Part shown: piece by piece, positions 53,907 through 64,000 of the stretch
Numbering within the stretch: position 1 is the first letter of the stretch
Layout of the letters: each line of letters begins with the position of its first letter
DNA from: Batkoa obscura
Lineage: Eukaryota > Entomophthoromycota > Entomophthoromycetes > Entomophthorales > Batkoaceae
Reading direction: 5' to 3'
Assembly: GCA_030770535.1 (NCBI GenBank)
Contig: JASVEC010000049.1
Location: 124,001-188,000 of the forward strand
DNA length: 64,000 nt
Notes under the pieces: model-generated
What the model was told of the DNA's origin: nothing
The model's input: only the letters and a program-made list of their open reading frames with translations
Databases searched by the model: none
Made by a program: the position numbers and the translations under genes

Positions 53907-54270
53907 TTTATAGAAAAATAAAAATTTTTTTTAAGCCTTTTCAATCATTTTTAATTATATAAATGTATCTATCTATTTATGTTAAAATTTTATTCTTTTT
54001 GTAATATTATAAAAACTAATAAAACGTATGCTTCTGTACAATAATATGCTGCCCAATAGATATATCTAAGACAATGCTCGATAACATAAATATAAAATAT
54101 TATACCTATAATGAACTATAGTATAATATAAGTATTTTACACAATATAATATATTTAGCAAAAATTATATGCCATAAATTAATCTAACATTTATTTTATC
54201 TAAAAATTTAAATTCATTTTATTTTGATAAACTTTTAAAAATTACTAAAACTACTCTGAAATCATAAATC
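53907..54270. other. Spacer SEC24 / TRM13
   Basis: 364 bp, AT-rich, between the SEC24 stop and the TRM13 start. No motif assigned. Confidence 0.4.
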
Positions 54271-57200
54271 TTAATGAAAGCTGAACTTTGGTGCAGGTGG
54301 TGGGGGTTTGCTCTAAATAAATAAATATTAGAGGATAAACACAAATAATAAACAATTGGTAAAAAACAAAACAAAGATAAACAATCGTTTTAAAGAATAT
54401 TTTAAAATTTATATTAACAAGTAACAAAATATTTTAGGAAAAGAAATATTAGACTCGGCTCACCTCAGTTTGAATTTGTCGGTGGACTAAGCAAAGATAA
54501 TCTACATAAGATGGGTTGTCTAGATTTTTATCTTCACTTAAAAGGTTACAAAATTCCACTTCGGATGCATCTAACTGTTGTCTTACAATTTGTAAGTTCA
54601 TTCCATGAGATCTCTGTTCTTTTATAGCTTTAATTACTGATGAAACTTGTTCACTGAATGGGTTATCCAAATGTGGGAGTTCATTCTAAATTCAATTTAT
54701 AGTTAATATGTTATTATTATGTTTGTATAAATAAATTACCAAGTTAGGGTCTACTTGCTCTATAGCAGATACACCAAACAGGGCACTTAAAAATCCTTGA
54801 TCTATTTTACGACCTAGCCATAAGAAAAGATGATCGCCATCCTCTATAAATAAATTAAATACTTGACTTAATAAAAAATGACTTTACACATTTACCTAAT
54901 AAATAGGCTCCAGTAGGCTCAAGGAAAGTATAAGCTGCTCTTGTTAATGGGGGTAGGAGTACACGTCCGTTTTCCCCTGGTTTACCAACCTAAAGTTTTA
55001 TTTAATATCAAATATTTAAAATACTTACGACTTACTTCAGGTGATAAAGTATGGAGGGCTGCTACCCTTGGATATAAAATTAAAAGGGATTGTGTAACAG
55101 AGCGAGAGAGCCAGTTGAAAAGATTTGCTACTCTTAAATCAAGGGAAACATCCATGCCTTTATAGTAAATTAAACACTACATTATAAATAGTTGAGCAAT
55201 GGTCTTACCTGCTCTTAAAGCTTTGTTTTTCAAAAGACTGTTGGTGTACAATGGAAGTAACTTAAGGACCTCAGGTAAAATTAACTAAAATTTGATAAGC
55301 AACGTTTTAAAACAAGGATACAAAGTCTAACCTGTCCTGGGGAAGTGCCTTGTGCACAATTTTTACGATAAGAAGTTAAGATCTTAACAGACTTCTCAGT
55401 TAAATTATCACGTACTGTTTTAAGTGGAGTTTCCAAGCTGGCCATTACCGAGAGTTTAGCTAACACGTTCATAAGACAATCAATATCAGCAAACTTGAAG
55501 ATATTGCCCATAAGGGTAGTAACTGGGACAGAAAGATTATGTACTCTTATACGTCTTTCCCCAGTAGAACGGGTATAAAGTAAAGCTACTTGGAATGATA
55601 CATCTAGTTTCTCATCCAATTTTCCAGATTCATGTTGTATTAAAGCAGTAATAGTTTTTTCGCTATCTAATGCCCCAAGTTCTACATCGGCACTATTACG
55701 CATCAAAAAGTTTCCGATGTGACGATCAACTATAAGGCCATCAGAGCAACGTACACGGAGAACTCCGCTAGTGCCAAATGGTCTAGTAGCCACTTTAACA
55801 AGATCTTCTGAAAGTTTTATACCATGCTTCTTGGGATCAAATCCGGGGTAGAAGAAGAGCTCACCACCAGTTTTAATTGTTGGGAAGCCTAAAATCATCA
55901 ATAAAAGTTTAAAAAGATAAACGTTAAGATTACCAATAGTAGCAATATCAACGTAAGTGTTAGTAGAAATAAAGAGATCAATAGATACTCCACTTTCTAC
56001 ACAACTTTGACCAAGCTTTTCATAAAATGAATCGGCACATGCGAACAATGCTTTCTCTTTTTCAGTGCCGAATAATTTAAGGTTATCTCTTGATTTAAGA
56101 GCACCTGCGCCATAAGAAGGTAAACATGTTTGGAAAGCAAAGATTCTTCCACCAGTTTCAGCCAATGCTAATTGACCACAGGTTAAAGCAGCTCCAAGTG
56201 CAGCTTCGGCTGTACGGTTGTTACCATACATGGTTGGAAGAGCTTCTAAAAATGGTTCAATCACGTGGCTAAAAGAGATTAAAAATAATAACAAAATTTA
56301 TAGAATATTTTACCGAGATTCGTTAGGGTCAACTAAGAAACCATCAGATAAAGGTACAAAAGGATCGTTAGAATCAGATACAACTAGCATTTGAGCTTGG
56401 TCTAAACAAGCATTAAAGTTATAGAAGTGAACGTTTCTATCAAATGTAATAAGCCCAATTTTAACGTTTTGTACTGGGGCTGGTCCATACAGGACGTTTT
56501 TAATTGCCTGAATAGACTGATGGAGTGATCCATTTTGTACAGCATTCCACGAAATATCAACTGCAAAAACAATACTGGCTGGTGCAGGTGGACGATTACA
56601 AAATTCCTATGATAATTAGTAAAAGAATATTATTCAATTTATGATATACCTTAGTGGCTACAAAGTCAACGGATCCGAATCTAAGTTCAGCTCTTTGATC
56701 AGCATCAAGGCGTCTACCATTCATATCCAAATTACAGAAATAAGCATCAGGAACTATAAAGCAATTTAAGGATTTGTATCGTTTGAATTAGATAAATTCT
56801 ACCTTCATTTTCAAATCTACATAAATTACACAAGTATTTACGACCTCCGGAAACAAAAGTCACAAATGGATTTATATATGCCTTACAGCGGGTACAACGA
56901 ATAGGTCCTTGCTCACCAAAATCAACCTCTTGAACTGGGATCTAATCATTTTAAACCAATATCTAAATACTTTTAAGTAACTTACTTCATCTTCTCTAAG
57001 TTCAGCTAGAGGTTGTACTACAAGAGCTAATGGGATATGTGAAGCTTCTTGAAGCTCTCCAGAAACAGAGACATTACGAGTGGTTATTCTCATAAATTTA
57101 GGGTTGGCATTACCTAAATTAGGGATTAACATTTATTCTCTTGCTATTTAAATATAATACCATTATCTATAGCGCAATAATCTGAAGATGCTTTAGGAAC

Positions 57201-58049
57201 AATATCCTTAGTTAAAGTAAAATAAGGTTCGTTCAAATACTCTTGTTGATCCAACAATTGAAACTCAACTGCTGAAGGTGCCATGTTGATATCTATAGCT
57301 TTGCGCTGTTGGAATCCAGTTTTATCTTGTCCGCCTTGCAAGTTATTGTATCCAGAAGGTTGTCCCATACCTGGATTCATGTTTGGGTTGGCTTGGTAGG
57401 AAGCTGGAGGAGAAGACATCCCATAATTTGGTAACTGTTGCGTATTAGATCCAGGTGATAAACTTGGATCATTAGCATAACGTGATCTCACCTTCGGTTT
57501 ACTCTAAACAACTTTTAATAAATTTTACAATAATATTATTTTTCTATTACATCTACAACGGGTTGTTGTTGTTGTTGTTGTAAATTCATTGAATTAAACT
57601 GATTATTAAGTTGATTCATTTGATTCTGTTGGTTTGGAACAGGGTTTGGCAAAATATGTTGAGGTTGAGGCATACCTCGGTTAAAATTTTGCTGTTGAGG
57701 TGGACCTGGCCTTGGTGGTTGATTTTCTTTTAAAAATTAAGTAAATTAATACAAATACATGAATAACCTTACGTTGCATTGGTCTTTGCATCTGTTGATG
57801 CGGGAATGGAGGACGGTTGCCAGGCTGTTGGACAGATTGTCCTGGATGATGCATAGGTTGCCCTGGGATTGGTCTGGCATTTGGATTGAAGTTTGGTTGA
57901 CCCAAATGTGGTCTATTTGGATTAAATGGTGGATTGCTCATTCCTTGGGGTGGTATATTCCCTGTTGGTGGTCTTGCGCCACCAGGATAGGGCGGGGATG
58001 TAAATTGTTGTTTATTGTGCTGACCATTTATAGGAGGTTGTCCAGACAT
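54271..58049 (-). CDS. SEC24: COPII coat cargo adaptor Sec24
   Basis: The cargo-binding subunit of the inner COPII coat at ER exit sites. The N-terminal 250 residues are Pro/Gln/Asn-rich (PPYPGGARPPTGNIPPQGM, a Gln run near 57560). The zinc finger is IRCTRCKAYINPFVTFVSGG then YLCNLCRFENEVPDAYFC, split by an intron but with all four cysteines. The trunk domain has IVFAVDISWNAVQNG, LITFDRNVHFYNF and GGRIFAFQTCLPSYGAGAL. SIDLFISTNTYVDIATIGF, GGELFFYPGFD and RVRCSDGLIVDRHIGNF follow. The helical and gelsolin-like end has DDGDHLFLWLGR and ends SKPPPPAPKFSFH. More than ten short introns. A full-length Sec24 with no break seen. Confidence 0.97.
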
Positions 58050-58927
58050 TTCTATCAGTAATAATTTAAATTGTAATCGTTTAAGTAAATTATAATCACT
58101 ATTTAATTGAGATATTAAAATAATATTACAATTGATTTTGTAGTTTGTTATATTTTACAATTAACCAATTATATTTGTCCTTTTTGATGACGATAAAGCC
58201 AAAGTGGCTAAAAGCTATTTGCCTATTTTCATAAAATTGAACTGAAAAGTTCTACTTTTATAATATATACAGGAAATCATTAAGCTTTAGTGTTTATTGA
58301 AATTAATTCCTTTGTCATCAAATACACATTATTCTATTTGACACCAAAATGTTCAAACTAACTTATAGAAGGTTCAAATCAGTATAAGGACTAAGCAAAT
58401 TTGGGAAATATAAAGGCATGAAGTTAATGATTTGATAATCAAAACTATGTATTTAACTTTGTTTATATATCATTCATATAAATAAAAAAGAATGTTTAGC
58501 GAGCCATAGGTCCTTAGCTTAAAAGGTAGAAAAAGAGTATGAAATATTTTTTAGTATAAAAAAGGACAAAAATTATCCAAATTGCAGAGTTCTTGATTAG
58601 AGAGATATACTTATACAGTAGCTAAGGTGTGCTTTTAATAATATTATTTCTACAATGTTCAAAAATAGATTATGCTTTAGATGAGTTTTAAAACATAAAA
58701 TATTATTATCAAATGCAATCAATCAGATTGCCTGCTTTTATATTAAAATATAATAACAATTTGATTTAGCCATGAACAATGACTTATAATAGATATATAA
58801 ATTATTTAAAGCACAAATAACTAAAAGGTTACAGTAAAAATTAGAGCTTATGATTAAATTGGCTATAGCAATATGAAATGATATGTTAAGTGAAGTTAGT
58901 AAAATTATGAATCCTAAACTTTTATTT
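58050..58927. other. Intergenic SARAF / SEC24
   Basis: 878 bp upstream of SEC24. No gene. TAGCTTAAAAGGTAGA near 58517 resembles a tRNA A box, but no partner B box follows. Confidence 0.5.
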
Positions 58928-60011
58928 TCAACGTGAGTTACTAAAGGCAAAGGAATCCGAAACATGGCTACTAGATGTCTCTTCAAATGAGCTATGGGGT
59001 GCTGTATCTATAAAATTAACAAATAATGAATTTCTTCATGCACTAGTTTAAATATTACCAGTTTGCTGCCTTGAACGTAATAGTGAATTCCCCAACCTTG
59101 GGCTATTAAAGTTTAAATATCTACTTTGAAATAAAATATAGTATTACTTTATATTTCTCAAAGTTGAAGATTGATTAGGATGATCTGAATTATCTTTTTC
59201 GTATTAAAATAAATTGTCAAAAATGTTCATTAATAGTTTTTACCATAATCAGGATCTATCTCACTATACGGAGGCGGTGGTGGATTATTTGGATCATCAC
59301 TATAAAATTAAGAAATGTATTTAAAATATATTTAATTTACTTATTAAAGCCAGGACTATTGGTTCTGTTATTCCTTTGTGTGTATATTTTGTAAATGATA
59401 AAAAACAATAAAGCGAACCAAACTATTAGAAATAAACCAGCAGCATTTGAACTGACAGATTCTTAAAATATTAGAAATAATTAAATGTGTATTTTTAATT
59501 ACCTTTTCCTTTTCTTTTACCATCTGGATGGTAATTCAAAGTATATTTTAACCCACAGCTTCCATCCAATATATGTGGATCACCGCTATAAGAATACCCT
59601 AACTTTTTTAATTTTTTAATTGTTTTTTCCAAAGTATATACCTTCACAAGACACTTCAGTATCTTTAAATGAATACTGTATAGGCATTTCAGCTGAACAT
59701 TTCCAATACTGCAGTGAATCCACTAATACGCAATTTAATAAATATTTTTTATTATAGCGTTATTGCATTACATTCTTCTCCGAGATAGGTGTTGTGACAA
59801 GTAACAAAATCTAAAAATCAATAAATGGATAACCAAATTTTATTTAATTACCTATATCAGCATTATCGCAATCTATGTTGTTTCCAGCACATATCAATTG
59901 AGATATTGGTTCTAGCCTTCTAGCTTTAGTGTTTCTTCCCCTTATAAAACTCAATGTGTCAATATTTTTAAGTAACAATTTGTTTTTAGTCCCTTCAGAT
60001 TCAAATGACAT
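58928..60011 (-). CDS. SARAF-like (TMEM66) store-operated calcium entry regulator homologue
   Basis: About seven exons. In animals SARAF is an ER membrane protein that promotes slow inactivation of store-operated Ca2+ entry. The luminal part has RRLEPISQLICAGNNIDCDN, FVTCHNTYLGEECNA, SLQYWKCSAEMPIQYSFKDT, EVSCEG and DPHILDGSCGLKYTLNYHPD. The cysteine spacing and the SCGLKYTL block match SARAF. One transmembrane helix follows (AAGLFLIVWFALLFFIIYKI), then a cytosolic DPNNPPPPYSEIDPDY (PPxY) and a Ser-rich tail ending FSNSR. The first ATG in frame (60011) gives no signal peptide, so an upstream signal-coding exon may be missing from this model. TTG at 60032 would add only IFCLLS. Fungal members are little studied. 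Confidence 0.8.
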
Positions 60012-60392
60012 ACTCAATAAACAAAAGATCAAGTTTTATTTTATTTTAAAGCTTTAAATTTAGATTTGATTGACGTAAATTATTCATCAAAATAACACAC
60101 TTTATTGGCTTGTTTTAGAGCTTGCTTGAACTATTTATATCTTTAGACTAGCCATTTCAATCACAATGATATCTCTGATATAGTATTTAGATTTTTCAAA
60201 AGTTCTTGCAAATTTTTTGATCAGTATTTAATTTTACATTTATAAAAATGTACAGAGCTAAAACTAGAACTAAAAACAGATACAAAAAAATTGATTTGAT
60301 TAAAATATTTTCGTTATATTATGGCTATAACAAAAATACAATACCCTGAAATACTAATTTATCAAGTTGAGAAAATAGTTTGTATGATGACA

Positions 60393-60493
60393 TGAGAGTG
60401 TTTTTTTTGACTTCATTATTTTTTCGATTTTTTAAGCACTATTTGAGTGGAAAATTTGTTGGTAAAATTCTTAAATACAAAAATACATCTCCA
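60393..60493 (+). mobile_element. Palindromic miniature element, copy 14
   Basis: TGAGAGTG to ACATCTCCA. The centre TTTTTTAAGCACTATTTGAG is intact. Confidence 0.8.
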
Positions 60494-60678
60494 AACTAAT
60501 TATACCTGAATTTAAAAAGATTATAATTTTTAATAACCAAATTGCTTAAAGCTAAATATATTCATTATATAAATTATAATCGAATTAATTGTAAAATTGC
60601 GATTAGTTATATAAATGATTTAAACAGTTATTACATTGTAATCAATTATAAAGTTAGTAAAATAACATCTTACATTTA

Positions 60679-60713
60679 TCAATAAAATTCTTAAACACAA
60701 AAATACATCCCCA
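60679..60713 (+). mobile_element. Palindromic miniature element, copy 15 (right end only)
   Basis: Only the right third remains: TAAAATTCTTAAACACAAAA followed by ATACATCCCCA. Confidence 0.75.
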
Positions 60714-61280
60714 TATAATAAATTCAACTAAAAAATTCTAAATTAATCATATCAATTTAAGAACACAATAATTTTTAATAGGAAAATTATTTAAAGTTAA
60801 TTAAACTTACTATTGTGAAATATCGCTTTGTCAGCCCCATGGTTAATTATAGCATAATAATCACCTAAACTGTTGCGTTCTTGAGTTTAGAGGCAATTAA
60901 TCTCACGCTCTTAGTTTGGTTTGCTATGAGGGTTTCTAGCTTCATCCCAAAGAATATTATCTTATTTTGATATTTATACTTTTCAGAGTGTAAAAGAGAT
61001 TTTAGAGTATAGTAGCTCGAGGCTTTTTAACTGAATTATTCACTGATATTTCGAACATTTAATAAAGCCATTAAGTTTACTTAATAGTATTTTATGTAGA
61101 TTTTACATTATTATTGTCTATTCTATTTGTCTTACATAGTCCGTAGCCTATTACGTGCTATTCTTTATAATCTAAATCTATCTTAGTCACATAAACTAAG
61201 ACCTTTCGACTTATAGTGTAGTCAACCCAGCAATAGCTGTTTTTGGCTCCAATCACTAAGTACCAGATTTCATACTATAT

Positions 61281-61375
61281 AAGGGTATTTTTTTAGCTTC
61301 ATTTTCTTAATTTTTTAAGTGCTACTTGAGTGGAAAAATGTTGGTAAAATTCTTGAGCAAAAAAATACATCTTCA
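61281..61375 (+). mobile_element. Palindromic miniature element, copy 16
   Basis: AAGGGTATTTTTTTAGC to ACATCTTCA. The centre TTTTTTAAGTGCTACTTGAG is recognisable. Confidence 0.75.
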
Positions 61376-62227
61376 TATAGCTTCATGAAAACTTTAAGAT
61401 ATAATATGATTTTAAACATTAAATAATATTCTAAATATAATTAATATAAGTACTTTTATTTAAATAAAACATTTTTGATAATTATAGTACTTTTGATTAC
61501 TAGATAAATAAATAGAAATCCTTGAAAGTAAAAAATCAAATTAAACTGGTTTCAATTTTTACAGCTTAAATTCAATTAAGCTTTCTCTTAAAATTATAAT
61601 TCAGCTAAACTAGTTTTTAATTTCCATCTATAAGTTATATTTTTAATTCTAGAATTTATTTTTAATATATTATTATATTTGTGACATATTATTCAGTGTG
61701 TAATTTTTAACTCAAAGAGCTCCAAAGCTTTAAATAATATAGAGCGACCTTATAGGTTTTTAAAAGACAATATTTAATTACTAAATAAAGAAATTTAGAT
61801 AACTAAGTTCTAAAACCGGCTAATTGAATTTAAATATTTATACCCAACATTTTTTAATATCTAAATTTATAAATTATGAATATTATTGGTATTATTAATA
61901 CATAAAAAAATAAGATGTTAAACACCTGCTTTTAACATGTAATATGTATAATAATAAATTTGATATATTAAATCGAATCTCCTTTTTAAACCAGCATTGT
62001 ATTTTTTGTATTTTTTTAAAAGTAATTTTATAATTTATTAATAGATTTGCTTATAAAAAATTCATTATGAATTAAGCTTGGAATACTATTGACAATATTA
62101 AAACCTTCATATTATTAATAGCTTTTATATTTATTTTAAGCTATCTACACAATAGTAAGTCAAAGTCGATTTTAGGCAAAAGGGCTAAAATTCAATAATA
62201 TATTACTAATATATTCTATTAATAATA

Positions 62228-62323
62228 TAGGGATGTTTTTTTTAAAGAATTTTATTAACTTCCCCACTAAAATAACATATTAGAAATGAAAAAGTGATGA
62301 AACCAAAAAAAAACATTCATTCA
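62228..62323 (-). mobile_element. Palindromic miniature element, copy 17 (half of an inverted pair)
   Basis: TAGGGATGTTTTTTTTAA to AAACATTCATTC. Degenerate centre. It abuts copy 18. Confidence 0.7.
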
Positions 62324-62325
62324 TA

Positions 62326-62423
62326 TGGGGCTGTTTTTTTAGTTTCATTATTTTTCCATTTTTTAAGCGCTATTTGAGTGGAAAGATTGTAGTAAAATTC
62401 TTAAATAAAAAAATACATCCCCA
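62326..62423 (+). mobile_element. Palindromic miniature element, copy 18 (half of an inverted pair)
   Basis: TGGGGCTG to ACATCCCCA, flanked on both sides by TA. The centre TTTTTTAAGCGCTATTTGAG is consensus. Confidence 0.9.
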
Positions 62424-63383
62424 TATAGTGAAAATTATATAACTTATCATTGATTTGCTTCGAAATCGTATGATTTATTTACCTCGATTTTCAAAATATA
62501 AACAACAATAAATCATTTAAAGTAGATAGTAGTATATGATTTCCATACAATTTTTGAATATAATATTCTTGAAACCTCAATTTAACTTTTGATTTTTTTC
62601 GCAGTTATGGCTAAAGATGAAACTCACCGTTAATATAGCATTTTAAGCACTTTGTTCTCTCTATTCAAAAGTTTAATAGAATCAATATAATAATGAAATA
62701 ATATTAGTGGAAAATCAATGACGATAAATACCCTTTTGTTTACTATTTTATTCTTAAATATTTATGATTTAATATTAAGTTTATATCTATTTTCATATTC
62801 AGAGTTTCCTACAAAGTTTGCCTGATTTTTTAAATTTAAAAGTGGGTGATTAACATATCATTCAAACGCCTTGAAGTTTATCTATAAATTTATGTTTTCG
62901 TAATGATACGTTTATTTTATTAATCTTATACTTTATGCAAACTTAAAGGAAGAATAAATTTATGCCAGAGTTTGGAATAAAGCTCATTAAAGATGATGCT
63001 ACCTGTGAAAATCATGGTAACTTTGTATATCATTTGTTATTAGCCAAATTAGCTTATGACTCATTATAAGTTCACCGTTCATTTAAAGCTGCAAAAATTT
63101 GAGAATTTTTTTATCTCCAGCCAATCTGAAACTGAAATAGAACGATAAGATAGGATACAAATTAAATTAAATTCCACTTAAATAAAGTTTCTCTCCACCC
63201 ATATTAAAATTTTTATCTTTTAAAGCTTAAATTCTGTTAGATAATTTTCGAATTTATCCTTGTTTCTGATTATAAATTAATTTAACTCTTCACCACAACT
63301 TATTTATTTAGGTATGTATTAGTCTATTTTTCCTTTTCTTTTCTCTAATTCATTATTATTTAGTTACTTTTTTAATTTTGACT

Positions 63384-64000
63384 ATGTCTTCTAAGTCAAT
63401 CACCCATCTATTTGAATTGGCAATTAATATCATAAAGTTAGCTCCGTATAAAAATCCATTGATTAGAAGTGAGCTAACAGTATCAATAAAATCGGAATTA
63501 ATATTTTATGGATTGTATAAGCAGGTAAATGAATCCTCAATACTAATCAATTCAGCTAACAAGTATTAGATCAAGTCGAAAGGAAAGTTTGTACAATCCC
63601 TCGAATCGAAATCTGATAATTTTATAATAAGGAAATGGGAAGCATGGAAAGAATATAAGGATTATGATATAGAAGATTGTAAAATACTTTATCTGGCATT
63701 TCTTTTTCCCATTTTATCTAATTGGACCTCTTATCCAAAACTCGAACTTCAAAGCTATTTACACCCATTAATTGTTGAAGACTTGTAAGTGGTTTATCAA
63801 TATATACTATTTTAATTTTTATAAAAACGGACAGTTATTGATACTTCTTTTTAGGACTACAACAAAAATACTATTGAAACAAATCCACGAATTAAAAATA
63901 TCTTTAGAGTAAGTTTAGAATACTCTTTAATTTATTAAGTATTTAATAATTTTTAGGAATAATGATATAATTATGTCTAAGGTATTGAATATTGATGTAG
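63384..64000 (+). CDS. Unrecognised gene, 5' part only (runs off the window)
   Basis: Starts at the ATG at 63384 (MSSKSITHLFELAINIIKLA); a TTG two codons upstream is not a plausible start. At least four exons are visible, with GT-AG introns at about 63523-63568, 63787-63854 and 63910-63957. The later exons read KFVQSLESKSDNFIIRKWEA, WKEYKDYDIEDCKILYLAFL, KLELQSYLHPLIVEDL and KILLKQIHELKISL. It looks like an all-helical, possibly armadillo-like protein with no signal peptide. The sequence ends inside an exon, so family and length cannot be judged. Confidence 0.7.

Larger units (their letters stand above)
60012..63383. other. Large AT-rich intergenic region with miniature elements
   Basis: 3.4 kb holding copies 14-18. 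A slightly GC-richer stretch (about 60810-61260) shows no usable reading frame. A 35-codon open frame at 62961 is not supported. Confidence 0.5.

Noticed and set aside
58505-58580. Possible tRNA (A-box-like TAGCTTAAAAGGTAGA)
   Set aside because: No B box and no cloverleaf stems.
60810-61260. Possible gene relic on the minus strand in a slightly GC-richer patch
   Set aside because: One frame reads suggestively, but its stop frequency is about what random sequence of this composition gives, and no family motif is visible.
62961-63068. 35-codon open frame starting MPEFGIKLIKDD
   Set aside because: Too short, no continuation by splicing found, no recognisable motif.

Overview
This is a 64 kb stretch of a eukaryotic nuclear genome, very AT-rich, with many short GT-AG introns (mostly 43-110 nt). 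The gene set points to a fungus. It includes a filamentous-type ATP sulfurylase with an APS-kinase-like tail, a Dsc4-like protein, a Vfa1-like protein, an ARO3/ARO4-type DAHP synthase, a Pry/PR-1-like pair, Trm13 and uracil phosphoribosyltransferase. A SARAF homologue, a HEXD-type hexosaminidase and strong AT bias make an early-diverging filamentous fungus (Mucoromycota or Zoopagomycota grade) the best guess. That placement is inference.

Layout. 0.3-1.6 kb: phosphopantothenate-cysteine ligase (+). 2.4-7.9 kb: a roughly 3.46 kb tandem duplication carrying two secreted CAP-domain genes with their promoters. 8.2-9.3 kb: an eight-exon gene of unknown family, found by joining short exons. 9.6-15.2 kb: mitochondrial PGS1 (-) and a GH20/HEXD hexosaminidase (+), sharing a divergent promoter. 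16.5-18.4 kb: MET3. 19.4-22.1 kb: an AMPK/KIN1/MARK-type kinase. 22.1-27.7 kb: gene-poor, with mobile elements and a decayed F-box/LRR gene.

27.7-43 kb is compact and free of the repeat described below. It holds SmD3, U1-70K and SMU1 (three spliceosome genes in a row), a mitochondrial PPR protein, a Dsc4-like membrane protein, the GTPase ARFRP1/Arl3, a CMGC (DYRK-like) kinase with an Asn-rich tail, tRNA-Arg(TCU) and a cytochrome P450. 43-46 kb: a second decayed F-box gene, paralogous to the first. 46-60 kb: DAHP synthase, Vfa1-like, a thioredoxin-fold protein, FUR1, TRM13, SEC24 and SARAF. 60-63.4 kb: gene-poor with repeats. 63.4 kb to the end: the start of an unrecognised gene.

The most distinctive unexplained structure is a family of about 98 bp imperfect palindromes (ends TGGGGATGT / ACATCCCCA, centre AGCGCT). 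I found 18 full, degenerate or partial copies in both orientations, two of them as abutting inverted pairs. They look like fold-back miniature transposons. All lie outside coding exons, and none lies between 27.3 and 43.4 kb. No autonomous transposase, virus-like element, CRISPR array or rRNA was seen.
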